In this document: positions 11,701 to 21,008 of the stretch, one piece after another
Numbering within the stretch: the first letter of the stretch is position 1
How the letters are laid out: every line of letters begins with the position of its first letter
DNA from: Aristolochia californica
Lineage: Eukaryota; Streptophyta; Magnoliopsida; Piperales; Aristolochiaceae
Direction of reading: 5' to 3'
Assembly (NCBI GenBank): GCA_029961685.1
Contig: JARWKL010000011.1
Span: 4,714,501 to 4,778,500 of the forward strand
Length of the DNA stretch: 64,000 nucleotides
Made by a program: the position numbers and the translations under genes
The notes under the pieces: model-generated
What the model saw: only the letters and a program-made list of their open reading frames with translations
Told to the model about the DNA's origin: nothing
Database searches by the model: none

Positions 11701-14700
11701 TCCTTCTAAGGTTAGAAGAGTGTTATGTTTTTGTTAGAGTTTGTTAAAATACAAGTTCTGGGGTATTTTGGTAATTTCTTATGTAAAGTCTTCTGACCAA
11801 TTGGGAGATATATTTACCAAGCCGTTGGGGAGACATGAACATGTATCCATTAGTGACAAGTTGGGATTGTTTGATATCTACTCTCTAGCTTGAGGGGGAG
11901 TGTTAAAATACAAGTTCAGGGGTATTTTGGTCATTTCTTATATTTTCGATATTACATTTTTCTCTTATAGTATGACTATTAGATAGAGAATGTCTTATTT
12001 TATCTCTAGTTAAATTTTCATTGAAAAAATTGAAGAATACATCAAATACTTTAGACTTCTCCTGTAGGAGATACACCCAAGTGACTCTACTGAAATCATC
12101 AATGAACAACACAAAATACTTAAAACCAAATAGCCTAGGAACCCGTCCCCATACATTAGAGTGGACTAATTCAAACAACTTGGTGTTTTGACTAGAACTA
12201 ACTGAGAAACTGGAGTAACGATGCTTTCCTAGCTGACAGGATTCGCAATCAAATGAAATATCGACGGATAGTAGGTAAATTGATCTATGCTATAGTTACC
12301 AGGCCGGATATGTCATTTGCTATGGGAGTTGTGAGCCAGCTCATGGAAAATCCTCAAAAAATCCATGTAGAAGTTGCTCAGAGGATTTTGAAGTACTTGA
12401 AGGGTGCACTTGGAAAAGGTCTTCTGTATACTCATAATGGGAAAATTGATATACTTGGGTATTCTGATGCTGATTATGTTGGGTGTAAGATGGATAGACT
12501 TTCTACATCAGGCTACTATTGTTTTGTTGGAGGCAACCTGATAAGTTGGAAAAGTAAGAAACAAACAGTTGTGGCTAGGTCTAGTCCAGAGGTCAAGTAT
12601 CGAGCAATGGCTCATACAGTTAGTGAGCTTATATGGATTAAGTATGTGCTTCTTGAGTTTGGTTTTATGTTACCTGACCCTATGGTTATGAATTGTGATA
12701 AACAGGCAGCCATTTTTATTGCCAGCAATCCTGTATTCCATGAGAGAACGAAACATATAGAGGTTGACTGCCACTTCATTAGAGATGCAGTTATGCAGGG
12801 GAAGGTGGTAACTCCTTATGTAAAGCCTTCAGACTAGTTGGGAAATATATTTACCAAGCTTTTGGGGAGACGTGAATATGTATCCTTTAGTGACAAGCTG
12901 GGATTGTTTGATATCTACTCTCCAGCTTGAGGGGGAATGTTAAAATAGAAGTTCAAGGGTATTTTGGTCATTTCTTATATTTTCAATATTACATTTTTCT
13001 CTTATAGTATGGCTATTAGATAGGGAATGTCTTATTTTATCTCTAGTTAAATTTTCATTCTCTATCTAATAGCCATACTATAAGAGAAAAATGTAGGATT
13101 GAAAATATAAGAAATGACCAAAATACCCTTGAACTTGTATTTTAACAGAGTTAAATTGGTCTAGCGTTGGTTTTTATTCCTTTCCTTCGAATGAAGTCCT
13201 CGAGATTCCTGATTCCTTTCCTTCAGTAAGTGGTCATTAGAACCTCAAAATTATTTCCGACAACTTTGCCTTTTGGATCCACCTTGCTTTTAGTGATCTG
13301 GAAGTCCTCTCCCCCATGATTCCCAACTCGCGAGATCCCCAACTCAACATCACTCGCTTCCCCCATCCTGCCCCGACTCGCGCTGAGTCAACTTGAGCTC
13401 TCGCCACCCCAATCCCTCTGACTCGGCCCCAACTTTGTCTGAGTTCACCCACTCCCTCATCACTTGCCCAAATTCGAATTTCAAAAAATCTCTCCATGTC
13501 CCCTCGATTGGTCCGCCCCTCCAGAGCCTGACAACCCTTCTTGCCAGCTCAGCCACCCTTGTCCATTCCGAACCCTTGACCCTATAGTCGGGTGGTCTTC
13601 TCAACCTTTGAGGAACTGCACCCTCATGATTGATCACAATCAAATCCTCCCTAGCAGTCACCAAAACCAATGCTCCAGCCTTATCCTCTGGAGGCTTCCC
13701 TAGCTTTGGAAATGATTTCTTTGACATTGTTTGCCCATACGCCTCCCGGCTCCCTAAAAGAACTCCCCTCTATCAACACTTGTCAACCCCCCTGCTTCCA
13801 CCTGTCCCCTCCCTCGCTGAACCTCTCCTGTCTCTTCACTTCCCTAGTTCGCTGGGCACCTAGGAAATTGATGACAATCAATTCTCTCTGGCTTTATGTT
13901 AGTTCCTCGAGGATGGTCTCAGAGACCGATGTACTCCCTTGTCAAGTCACCTGGATAAGTCTGACTAGGTGCTCGATGATTGCATGCACGACACGGAACC
14001 ATTTCTCTCATGGAATCTCGAGGTGCCTGGATCTTCATTTCAAAATCCTCTTCCCGACATGTGGCACCCACTACAACTCCTTCCGCTGCGCTCACACACC
14101 ATCAATCAACCAGCAACTGCTATATCTAACCGAGCCCCCTCCATTCTGTGCCCCACCTTGCTCACCATCATGAAGCCAAACACGACCCTTTCGGCCAAGC
14201 TCTCTGATGCCGAATCTTCCTCCCAGTCCATCACCGCTACCCAACAATTTACCACCCTGATCAAATACACCTACATCTGGTGTCGAAGTAAATCCCGGCC
14301 CCAAAAAGATGCTCTGGCCGAATCCTGCAAATCTACTACTCTCCCCATTGGCTCCCAATCTGCTCCTACTCCATGGCTACCAGCCCTCTCCCCCAATGGG
14401 CACTCCCGGCGGTTCATTTAGGCTATCCAACCTGAAAAGCACCGATACCCACCTCTCACGAATGGGCCAAGATGAGTTGAGCTCGTCATGTAGTTCGGTG
14501 AAATCTACAATGGCCGGCTGAATAATGGAGAGGAGCCTGCACCAATCCCCCAGATCTCCCTCCTACGATCATTCTTTCTTGGAATATCAGGGGAATCAGT
14601 CTATGCTCGAAGTGGGCTACAGTCAAAGCTATCCTCTCCGAATGTAAACTGTCTATTGTAACTTTTCAAGAAACTAAAGCACAATATCTTGATAATGCTA

Positions 14701-17700
14701 TAATCCGTGACCTTTGGTACTCTCTGGACCCAGAGTGGATTGCTATTAATGTAGTTGGTCATTCCAATAGTACCCTCATTATTTGGAACCCCAACAGTGT
14801 TGAAGCCTCTCATTGCCTCTGCCACGTACTTCATTGGAATCCAATTCCAGGATCGTTTTTTGGGCCATACTTGGGCCCTTGCGAGCATCTACAGCCCCAC
14901 TAGCCATCATGACCGTGCCAATTTCTGGGATGAACCTTCCCTGGCTCCTTGTTGGGGATTTCAATGCTATCCACCTCTGCTATGAAAAGTCCCTTCTATC
15001 CACAAAAATCACCTCCACTATGCGGGCCTTTGCTGACCTTATCGACTGCCTTGAACTTTCAGAAATCCCACTCTCTGGGAAAGAGTTCACTTGGTTGAAT
15101 GGGCAGTCCCCTCAATTCTCTCCAAACTTGACAGATTCCTTGCAAACTTGGACTGGCTACATTTGAATGGAAATACTTCTGGCCATGTCCTCAATCTCGC
15201 TTGCTCGGATCATTGGAACATAGATGGAAGAAATAAATACAAGAAACTGACAACATGAAGAAGACAATCGATGGTGAGAAACAAAGTTTGAAATAGGATG
15301 AGAAGTGGAAGGCCTAGTGCAAGTCCGATGCTTCTTCCGTAGAGCTATAGGTCGAGTATCAAATTGTAAGCCAAATACAACAGGGAAAGATGGACTTACC
15401 TCAGAGGGATCTTTAAACTCCACAGGTGTGGTGTTGGCCAAGTCTTCAGGGGGTTGAAGTAGTATTGCAGCAAGTGGCACAACGGGCTTCAGAGCTAGCT
15501 GAACTGATGAAAGACCAGGGGGTGCATCTTTTGAGGAATAAAAGGATTTGTCCTAAAAACAGGTGACATTCCTAGAGACAAACAACCTCTGAAGAGAGGG
15601 ATTATAACGGACATAACCTTTTTGGGTACGAGAGTAACCCAAAAAAATACACTTAAGTGATTTTGGCTCAAGTTTACTCTTTTGAGGGGATATGATATGA
15701 AAAAAGCATGTGCAACCAAAAACTTTCTAAGGGAGAAGGAGTCTTCATTCGGAAATAATAATGAGCATGGGGATTTATGACTAAGAATTGAAGAAGGTAG
15801 CCTATTAATAAAATAGTAGGTTGTAAGAATTGCATGAGGCTAGTAAAAGTAGGGTACCTTCATAGAGTAGAGTAGGTTGCGGGCTACCTCAAGAACATGT
15901 TGGGATTTTTTTTCAGCTACACCATTTTGTTGAGGGGTGTAGCCACATGATGTTTGATGAATAATGCCATTATCGTGACAAAAGCATTGGAATTCACTAG
16001 ATAGGTACTCTTTGGCATTATCTGATCGAAATACTCGTATTTGTTTTCCAAACTAAGTGGACACCATAGTATGAAAAGATTTAAATTTGGAAAAAAATTT
16101 CAGACCGCTCTTTAAATAGAAATAGCCATGTGACTCAAGTAAAGTCATCAACAAAAGTGACAAAATATTTTACTTGAGATATGTTCGAGACACTTAAGGG
16201 TTCCCATGCATCTGAATGAATTAATGAAAAAGGAGCAACACCTTTAGTTCGGTTCAAGGAGAGTATGATGTCCTCTGGTGTTTACTCAACTGACAGACTT
16301 CACAGTTGAAGGTTGGTAAAGTTTTTAAGGATGGAAGTAAGTGCCGCAGCCATGCTCTAGATGGATGACCAAGTTGGTTGTGTCATAACCTTGCCTCTGT
16401 CTGAGAAGTGGCAATCGCAGTAACTGGAGGTAGGTTCAAGTAATAAAAGTCCCCTTGTTTATGGCCGCCACCAATCACTTGCTTCGTTGTGAGATCCTGG
16501 AAGACACAAGAAGAAGGTGAGAAGGTGATAGATCAATTAAAACGTTTGGTTAACTGGCTAACAGATAATAAATTTAAAGGATATTAAGGGAAACTAAGAC
16601 ATCAGTAAGCGGAAGAGATGGTGTAACAAGGGAGGATCCCTTCCCAAAAACTTTGGTTTGGGATCCGTTATCAATGATAACAAACTTACTTTGTAGACGT
16701 GGAGATAGAAAATGTAATAGACTCTTATTACCTGTGAGGTGCTCGGTGGCCCTTGAGTCGATATTCCAGGATAAAGAGGAGGAAGTGGCAGAAAACATAA
16801 TTGAAGCAGTGGTGGCAGCAGCAGCAGTAGTTGAAGGTGGTGGAGAAGATGGAGGAGATACCATCAAAGTTTTCATCCTCTAGAAGAGGTCATAATCATC
16901 ATCGATTAAAGTCTGTTTTCTTCGTTGTGACTTGGATTGGGCAGCTTTCTTCTCATTTTCAACTGAGGCTTGGTTGGCAGTGACCCAGTCTGGTTTGCCA
17001 TGAAGCTTCCAACATGTATCCACCAATTGGTTCAGTCCACTACAGTGAGTGCATACTTGTTTGCCTGAACTTGAATGACCAGAGCCATTCCTACCACTTT
17101 TTGCTCGGCTTCTATAATTTCTACCGCGCCCTTGGGTGGTAGAAGATGTACCCCTATTTCCTGAGTACATAGTTGATGATACTTCAATATGAGAGGTGGA
17201 AGAAAGATCTGCTATTCGAAGTAAAGTTACACTGATATCAACGAATGATGGAAGTGCGGAGGAGCTAAGTAGTTGAATTTTGGCCACTTCAAGATATGAC
17301 TTAATATTGGACAAGCAAATAGCAGTTGTTCAGGCCTCCCTTTGCTTTTCTTGAACCGATATATCGGTTAAATAGGGTTGAGCAAGTTTCCACTCCTGAA
17401 TCAACCCTCTAAATCTAGCCAAGAAGTCATGTAGGTTCACTCTTTGTTTTGTAGGAAACATGTTCTGAAACACATTATATAATTTTTGAAAATTTCCGGT
17501 GCTAGAGTACAACTTGGAGCCAGTGTCCCATATCTGCCTAACGGTCTCAAAGTGGACAACATTATTAGCCACATGTTCCTCTATGCTATTGATGAACCAA
17601 CTAATGACAAGTGTGTCATTTTTTAGCCATTTGATACAGGAACTATCATTTCCATCTATGGGTGAAACTGATGTAGTCAAATGTCTTAAGATATCTCTAG

Positions 17701-20700
17701 TGATAAGGAATCTCTTAACCGACTGTGCCCAACTTAAGTAATTGGATAACCCTCTTAAGGGTATAGTGGTAATCTTAAGTAGGTCATTTTTACCACTCAT
17801 ATTCACATATTCTTCACCCATCACTAATGAATGAGCATTGCACTATATCAACCAACCAATAATAGAGGAGAGGAAATCAAGCAAGCCAAACCGAGCCAAG
17901 TCAATCACTAAATCAACCAAATCAAGCCTTAATCATGCATGTAATCAAGGAGATTTTGACTCCACGTGGTAATCCAAATCATGTAAAATTGATTCTAAAT
18001 CTTTCTCAATTAAGAAAGAATTATAAAGGCAAGTAAAATCTCAAGAGATCTTGGACAACTTAGAGGATCTTCTTAAAGAAGGAAACTTTCCTTATATGTC
18101 ACTTGTGCCAACTACCAAGATAATATCACAATCTTTGACTTGCTTTTTTTTTCCTAAATGATTTAGGAACGAAATTTCAGAGAATAATCCAATATAGGAA
18201 GCCTAAAATTAAACCAATCACAGCAATATAGTATCACAATCTTCAAGTGCACCAGCTCTAAGGAAGGAGGAAACTTTCCTTCTATGCAAGTGCGCCAAAT
18301 TTGTGATCGAAATTACAGCTAGATCTTACCTTTTCTCCTTGATTTTTTTTAGGTAAGGTAATCCAGAGGATAACACATCTAATGGAAGATTAAAAATCGT
18401 GCAAAAGCCCAGCACCTTTTTCAAAAAAAATCCTCCTCTCGGTAATAAATAAAACAGCCTTCACCAGGCTCTTTTAGATAGTAATCATGCAAACATCAAC
18501 ATAAACCAGTCTTGAACGAATTTAATCATGCTTTGATCATGATAATCCTCATATACTGCAAGAGGACAAGAAAAAACTTCATCCAACATATGTCTTTCTA
18601 GGAGAGAAAATTGAAGCATATGCTTAAATCCAACATATGCTCAAACTGAGCATTTAACATTGTCTTGCATGATTCAAAGTAAAACGAGCATAAGAGATCT
18701 TGCATGAGATGGAAAGCTTATCTTTTATCCATAGAAGGTTCAACCAATGAGCCTCTTACCGAGATAAAAAAAACCTATCAAAATCATCTCATGAAAGGTA
18801 GGAAAAAAAACTTATCTTGCTTGCTTGCTAAGCCTTTGCTTCACCAACAAGAACACATGAAGTTTGATAAAACTCACTTAATTACCACCTTAATGTAAGG
18901 ATCCTAAACCCATTGCTCTGATACCATGTTGTTTTTGGATCCCATGATAAGGTCCTCGACCAAAGTGGTGAGAGAGGAGAGGAAGAAGAAGAGGAAGAAA
19001 GAAGAGAAGAGGAAAAAAAGAGAAGGTTAGAGAGAGATGGAGCTCGAGAGAGCTTGGGAGAAGGGAGAAAGGCTACAAATGAATTTGAGGGAAGAAGGGA
19101 AGACTCAATGATCTACCCCTTACCTTGAGTCTCTATTTATAGTTGATGGGGGAAGGTTACAATGACTACAATCTTTCAAAAGGAAAAGACATAAGTAGCC
19201 ATACATCATCTTACATAATTACACCCTTGTGTTATCCTTATGGGAAGAACACTTAATTACCCTTTGTGCCACCTCCTTGACATGGGCAAGGATATTACCA
19301 ATTGAGGTGTCTTCCAATAGAGAGAAACAAAAGAAGATTCCAGCTCAAAGCCACTGATGCTGCCTATCTTACAGAATTTATTGCCGGGCATGTCTCCTCC
19401 CGGCTCCTATCAAGAAAGGAATTCCTCCACCTGCAAGGCATCCACCTCTGGGGGAACTGGCGGATCATGGCAATGATGGCTTGCGGTCCCCTACCACCTG
19501 CCATGGAAACTTGGCAACCCCCTCCAATTAGCTATCTCAAGTTAAACTTCGATGGCAGCTCTTTGGGCTATCCAGGGCTTGTTGGATTTGGTGGTGGTGG
19601 TATTCATTCTGTTGATAGCACCATTTTGGTTGCCTTCACTGGCCACCTTGGTGTCTCTGAAACCATCTCTGCGGAGCTTGCTGGCCTCCTCAATGGCCTC
19701 ATCATTTTCCAAGATTGATTCTCTGGTCCCCTTATCGTGTAGGGTGATTCCAAGGTCATCATTGACTAGTGCCCCCCCCCCCCCCCCCCCCTCTGGCCGA
19801 CATTGGGACACTTACCTCGATATTTGTAACATTACATCCACCCTTGATTGTACATGGGCTCATGTGCCCTGCACAGCAAATCATTTTAGGGGATCTCCCT
19901 CTCTGATGTCTGTTGTTTGCTTGGCTTTAGGTTTATGAAATTGCATCTTTGTTAAAAAAAACAAAGACAAAACAGTAATGAATTTATAAAATAAAGCACT
20001 GCTGGATCAAGAGGAGAATCGACCTCTATTCTGACATCTCTTCTTCATCCACTCTTCTCCTTTCTTACTGTTCTTCCTCTGTCTTGCTTAGTCGCTCTTA
20101 TCTGCAATAAAACTTCAGAGTGTAGCAGAAATATCTGATTCTGAGATGTAAGTACTAATATCATTCTTTGAAACCCATTTTCTTAGGTCAATTTGAAAAA
20201 TCCTTTTTGAAGATAGATTGCTGCAGAATATGTAGAGAATCTTTTAGAGCAGAGAACTCTGTTCCCTTTAATTTTCAATCATAACTCTTCAGCTGAAAGT
20301 AATTGTACAGTTAAGTAGGGCTCATGGAGTATCTGAAGTTGAAGAGGTCCTGTAACGGAAAAGAGTAGAAGAGAAATGACAAATGATCTTGAGAGAGGGA
20401 AGAAAGAGATAAGATGAAAGACGATTAGGAGAGCTCAAGCATGAAGAAAGAAATTCTAACATGAGAAGGCTTGAGCTGTCCTCTCTTATTTAAAAGTAGG
20501 ATTGGAACTATACCCATGTTTATATACAATCAGAAGAAGAAACTAATAGGGATAAGAGCAGAAAATGAAGCAACAAGACAACCTATAACCTAATTCAGGG
20601 ACATAAGTGCTCTTTGAAAAGAAACATAGTATTGAAATCTTGAGCCCGTAACCTGGTTACTGGACTAGGCTCATATGCCTTTTCATATTATATGGAACAT

Positions 20701-21008
20701 TATTATATTCCACAGTGATTCACTCTTTTTCCCAGTTAGAGATATTGTAGGTGGTCCATTCATGTTGTCATGCTCAAAATTTAACTTCGTCTGTAAAATT
20801 CCTTTTTCATGTCAGAGATATTTTGTTTGAATCTGTGGTATCTCTAGTTCTCTTTGCAGTAACTTCCTGGTTAGAGAATGACACTTGATCCTGTATTTTC
20901 TGTTCCAAGATAAAGTTCGTTGTCGATGGGCTCTGGATGATAGATCCACAGAAGGAATGTTCCTACCGAGGTCACATACAAAATAACATTCTTAGAGTAG
21001 ATAGATAA
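2676..21008 (+). CDS. PTST: PROTEIN TARGETING TO STARCH-like (coiled coil + CBM48), 3' part, 7 exons
   Basis: Partial gene; its 5' exons lie before the window. Exons are 2676-2739, 2819-2869, 2979-3032, 10094-10213, 10334-10458, 10632-10683 and 20910-21008 (TAA). All junctions are GT...AG and phases agree, giving 187 visible residues. Exons 1-4 encode a Glu/Lys/Leu-rich coiled coil (for example [16 protein letters not shown]). Exons 5-7 encode a C-terminal CBM48 starch-binding module of about 90 residues with [29 protein letters not shown] and IKFVVDG. In the PTST family such plastid proteins bind glucans through CBM48 and pair through the coiled coil with starch synthase or granule proteins; PTST2 and PTST3 act in starch granule initiation. 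The C-terminal module with FNGWHHR looks closer to PTST2/PTST3 than PTST1, but the paralogue cannot be fixed. The reading frame is intact, so the gene is probably functional despite introns of 7.1 and 10.2 kb. Confidence 0.92.
2819..2869 (+). CDS. PTST: PTST-like exon (coiled coil)
   Basis: Seventeen codons in phase 0 between a TAG acceptor and a GTATAA donor; encodes [17 protein letters not shown], a heptad-rich helix. Confidence 0.9.
2979..3032 (+). CDS. PTST: PTST-like exon (coiled coil)
   Basis: Eighteen codons in phase 0 ([18 protein letters not shown]), donor GTATAT. The next intron is 7.06 kb and carries Copia-A. Confidence 0.9.
3033..3857. other. PTST intron sequence with nothing recognised
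   Basis: AT-rich intron. The short open frame at 3515-3754 shows no known domain and no splice context. Confidence 0.5.
3873..3995 (-). mobile_element. 5'-truncated LINE, 3' end only, with 15-bp TSD
   Basis: A 123-bp insert beginning with a T tract (3873-3884) that is the poly(A) tail of a minus-strand element. It is flanked by the direct repeat CCAGAATATACCACT at 3858-3872 and 3996-4010. The target duplication and tail show target-primed reverse transcription. Confidence 0.85.
4340..4637 (+). mobile_element. LINE 3' fragment (RNase H tail)
   Basis: Translates on the plus strand to the C-terminal RNase H signature ([19 protein letters not shown]), followed by a short 3' UTR and an A tract at 4629-4637. 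The left boundary is uncertain and no TSD was recognised. Confidence 0.65.
4769..5122 (-). repeat. Copia-A 3' LTR
   Basis: 354 bp. Aligns along its length with 9641-9914 (shared AAGTTAAGAAGAAATAGAG, CCTCTACATATAAACCCTTA and GATAAGCTAACTGCTATC). The first base of the terminal TG is mutated (AG at 4769-4770), but the flanking ATGTG fixes the border. Confidence 0.85.
5061..5905 (-). pseudogene. Copia-A RT C-terminus and RNase H
   Basis: On the minus strand: RVETPMEVT, then a [21 protein letters not shown] block, [21 protein letters not shown], and finally the open stretch 5453-5061 with [27 protein letters not shown] and SDIFTEALG. These are the usual copia RT thumb and RNase H motifs. Several stops and a frameshift remain upstream of 5453. 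An open frame continues into the LTR. Confidence 0.85.
5913..7180 (-). mobile_element. LINE ORF2 segment inside Copia-A
   Basis: Minus strand: RT connector [20 protein letters not shown] (7160-7090) with GGLGI and LLKWIWKF, then zf-RVT, then a linker with [13 protein letters not shown] (6270-6230) and RNase [16 protein letters not shown] (about 6050-6005) ending near GIADST at 5930. The segment lacks a poly(A) tail and the last RNase H part, and no target duplication is visible, so it does not look like an ordinary LINE insertion. Confidence 0.8.
7168..7605 (-). pseudogene. Copia-A integrase fragment
   Basis: [15 protein letters not shown] leads into [34 protein letters not shown] and a LHVLHTDSG motif: the GAG-pre-integrase end and the first half of the rve core. 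After 7370 the frame jumps to a Pro/Thr-rich linker (PTPVPSSST), so the C-terminal half of the integrase has been deleted. A LINE segment begins near 7180. Confidence 0.8.
8340..9118 (-). pseudogene. Copia-A gag (UBN2-type)
   Basis: A possible start at 9118 (MAESGEV) is followed by stops. The best open stretch is 8729-8340 with [15 protein letters not shown] and [20 protein letters not shown], the helical core of plant copia gag. No zinc knuckle is visible. Stops and frameshifts in the first 390 bp make it non-functional. Confidence 0.75.
9641..9914 (-). repeat. Copia-A 5' LTR
   Basis: 274 bp, starts TGTAAAAATATG and ends TTCAACA on the plus strand. It is about 80 bp shorter than its partner; part of the loss lies between two GATAT motifs that flank the missing piece. 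Confidence 0.85.
10094..10213 (+). CDS. PTST: PTST-like exon (end of coiled coil)
   Basis: Forty codons in phase 0. It contains [20 protein letters not shown] and ends [11 protein letters not shown], a block typical of the region just before the CBM48 domain in this family. Confidence 0.92.
10334..10458 (+). CDS. PTST: PTST-like exon (start of CBM48)
   Basis: Encodes [20 protein letters not shown] then [14 protein letters not shown]. The carbohydrate-contacting Trp of the GSFNGW motif is present. It ends in phase 2 at a slightly weak donor (AG|GTGGAT); the Arg codon is completed by the next exon. Confidence 0.92.
10632..10683 (+). CDS. PTST: PTST-like exon (CBM48 core)
   Basis: Encodes [17 protein letters not shown] after the split Arg codon. 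Acceptor TCTAG, donor GTAAGC. The 10.2-kb intron that follows is the longest in the window. Confidence 0.93.
10734..10826. repeat. Two-copy 47-bp tandem repeat
   Basis: ATGTGCTTCTTA...TTTTAATC(C/T)(C/T)AATCCTGAGA(C/T)ATCTGC occurs twice head to tail, starting at 10734 and 10781. It begins 50 bp after a PTST splice donor. Confidence 0.8.
10963..11195 (+). repeat. Degenerate copia 5' LTR and primer site
   Basis: Starts TGTGGTAAATGCAGGGGTAATTT (related to other LTR starts here) and ends CCAATTTTACA, directly followed by TGGTACCAAAG at 11185, a mutated tRNA-Met primer site. This may be the 5' end of the copia remains at 11744-13147. The stretch 11196-11743 has no recognised coding sequence. Confidence 0.55.
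11744..12020 (+). repeat. Copia-B: LTR start / RNase H tail / LTR start rearrangement
   Basis: An LTR start (TGTTAAAATACAAGTTC, 11744) runs about 40 bp, then switches at TTCTTAT to the RNase H C-terminus ([20 protein letters not shown]) ending at a TGA. Next come a polypurine tract (GAGGGGGAG, to 11900) and a second LTR start at 11901. Confidence 0.7.
12022..12245 (-). pseudogene. Copia-B integrase fragment, inverted
   Basis: Minus strand: [14 protein letters not shown], then [31 protein letters not shown] and [11 protein letters not shown]. This is GAG-pre-integrase plus integrase start, in reverse orientation to the RNase H pieces on both sides, showing that the element was rearranged. Confidence 0.8.
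12253..12929 (+). pseudogene. Copia-B RT end and RNase H
   Basis: A 194-codon open stretch begins [20 protein letters not shown], has [55 protein letters not shown] and [10 protein letters not shown]. These are the full copia RNase H motifs (D, E and D of the catalytic site in place). A TAG at 12835 interrupts the last 30 codons ([21 protein letters not shown]). It is the best preserved copia coding piece in the window. Confidence 0.88.
12938..13147. repeat. Head-to-head copia LTR fragments forming an 87-bp inverted repeat
   Basis: Left arm 12938-13024 starts TGTTAAAATAGAAG right after a purine tract. Right arm 13061-13147 ends GTATTTTAACA. The arms differ at only a few positions and are separated by 36 nt, so a strong hairpin is possible. 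Confidence 0.85.
13150..15212 (+). mobile_element. LINE 5' half: ORF1-like region and AP endonuclease
   Basis: A C-rich, Pro/Ser-rich stretch (13240-14560) is broken by stops and resembles the 5' coding region of plant LINEs. It is followed by an apurinic-type endonuclease: [20 protein letters not shown] (14570-14630) with IVTFQETKA, then [10 protein letters not shown] (14947-14976), [14 protein letters not shown], and a shifted [12 protein letters not shown] ending in the SDH motif near 15205. No RT follows; copia sequence begins directly. The base composition (GC-richer) differs from the surrounding intron. Confidence 0.75.
15495..16560 (-). pseudogene. Copia-C integrase and linker
   Basis: Scattered over frames: [37 protein letters not shown], then [17 protein letters not shown] and [20 protein letters not shown], the conserved block after the integrase core. 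More than ten stops. Confidence 0.75.
16574..17824 (-). pseudogene. Copia-C gag and protease
   Basis: A good ATG (17824, [14 protein letters not shown]) opens 164 codons with [37 protein letters not shown] and [17 protein letters not shown]: the UBN2-type gag. After one stop comes [19 protein letters not shown], a zinc knuckle whose usual His is Gln. After another stop comes protease [14 protein letters not shown], where the catalytic D-S/T-G reads DSR. Both changes would inactivate it. Confidence 0.85.
18927..19282 (-). repeat. Copia-C 5' LTR
   Basis: About 356 bp, TGTTGTTTTTGG...CTCCTTGACA on the plus strand, adjacent to the tRNA-Met primer site. It contains a purine-rich GAGAGGAGAGGAAGAAG tract. 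The right border is inferred from the terminal CA and the start of LINE sequence at about 19300. Confidence 0.7.
19290..19965 (+). mobile_element. LINE 3' part (linker, RNase H, poly(A)) with 20-C tract
   Basis: [15 protein letters not shown] and [12 protein letters not shown] lead into RNase [16 protein letters not shown] (19536-19580), then GDSKVIID after a frameshift. A run of 20 C (19772-19791) follows, then the C-terminal part ([12 protein letters not shown]). It ends at an A-rich tail near 19954. It may once have been one element with 13150-15212, but the RT is missing, so this is unproven. Confidence 0.8.
19966..20909. other. End of the 10.2-kb PTST intron, nothing recognised
   Basis: AT-rich; no coding motif, LTR border or duplicated target seen. 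Confidence 0.5.
20910..21008 (+). CDS. PTST: PTST-like last exon (end of CBM48, stop)
   Basis: Thirty-two codons plus TAA. It begins [16 protein letters not shown] and ends [10 protein letters not shown], the usual last beta strand of this CBM48. Its phase matches the exon 10.2 kb upstream, which shows that the whole transposon block between them is intronic. Confidence 0.93.
   Translation: MKFVVDGLWMIDPQKECSYRGHIQNNILRVDR

Larger units (their letters stand above)
15213..19282 (-). mobile_element. Copia-C: Ty1/copia element, 3' part missing
   Basis: Minus strand: 5' LTR 18927-19282 and initiator tRNA-Met primer site (GCTCTGATACCA, 18915-18926), then gag, zinc knuckle, protease and integrase down to about 15170. 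RT, RNase H and the 3' LTR are absent, and LINE endonuclease sequence adjoins at about 15212. The leader (17830-18914) is AT-rich without coding. Stops are frequent in the integrase. It lies in the 10.2-kb PTST intron. Confidence 0.85.

Noticed and set aside
13464..14421. Several overlapping plus-strand open frames in a C-rich region
   Set aside because: Best explained as frameshifted remains of the 5' coding part of a LINE, not separate genes.
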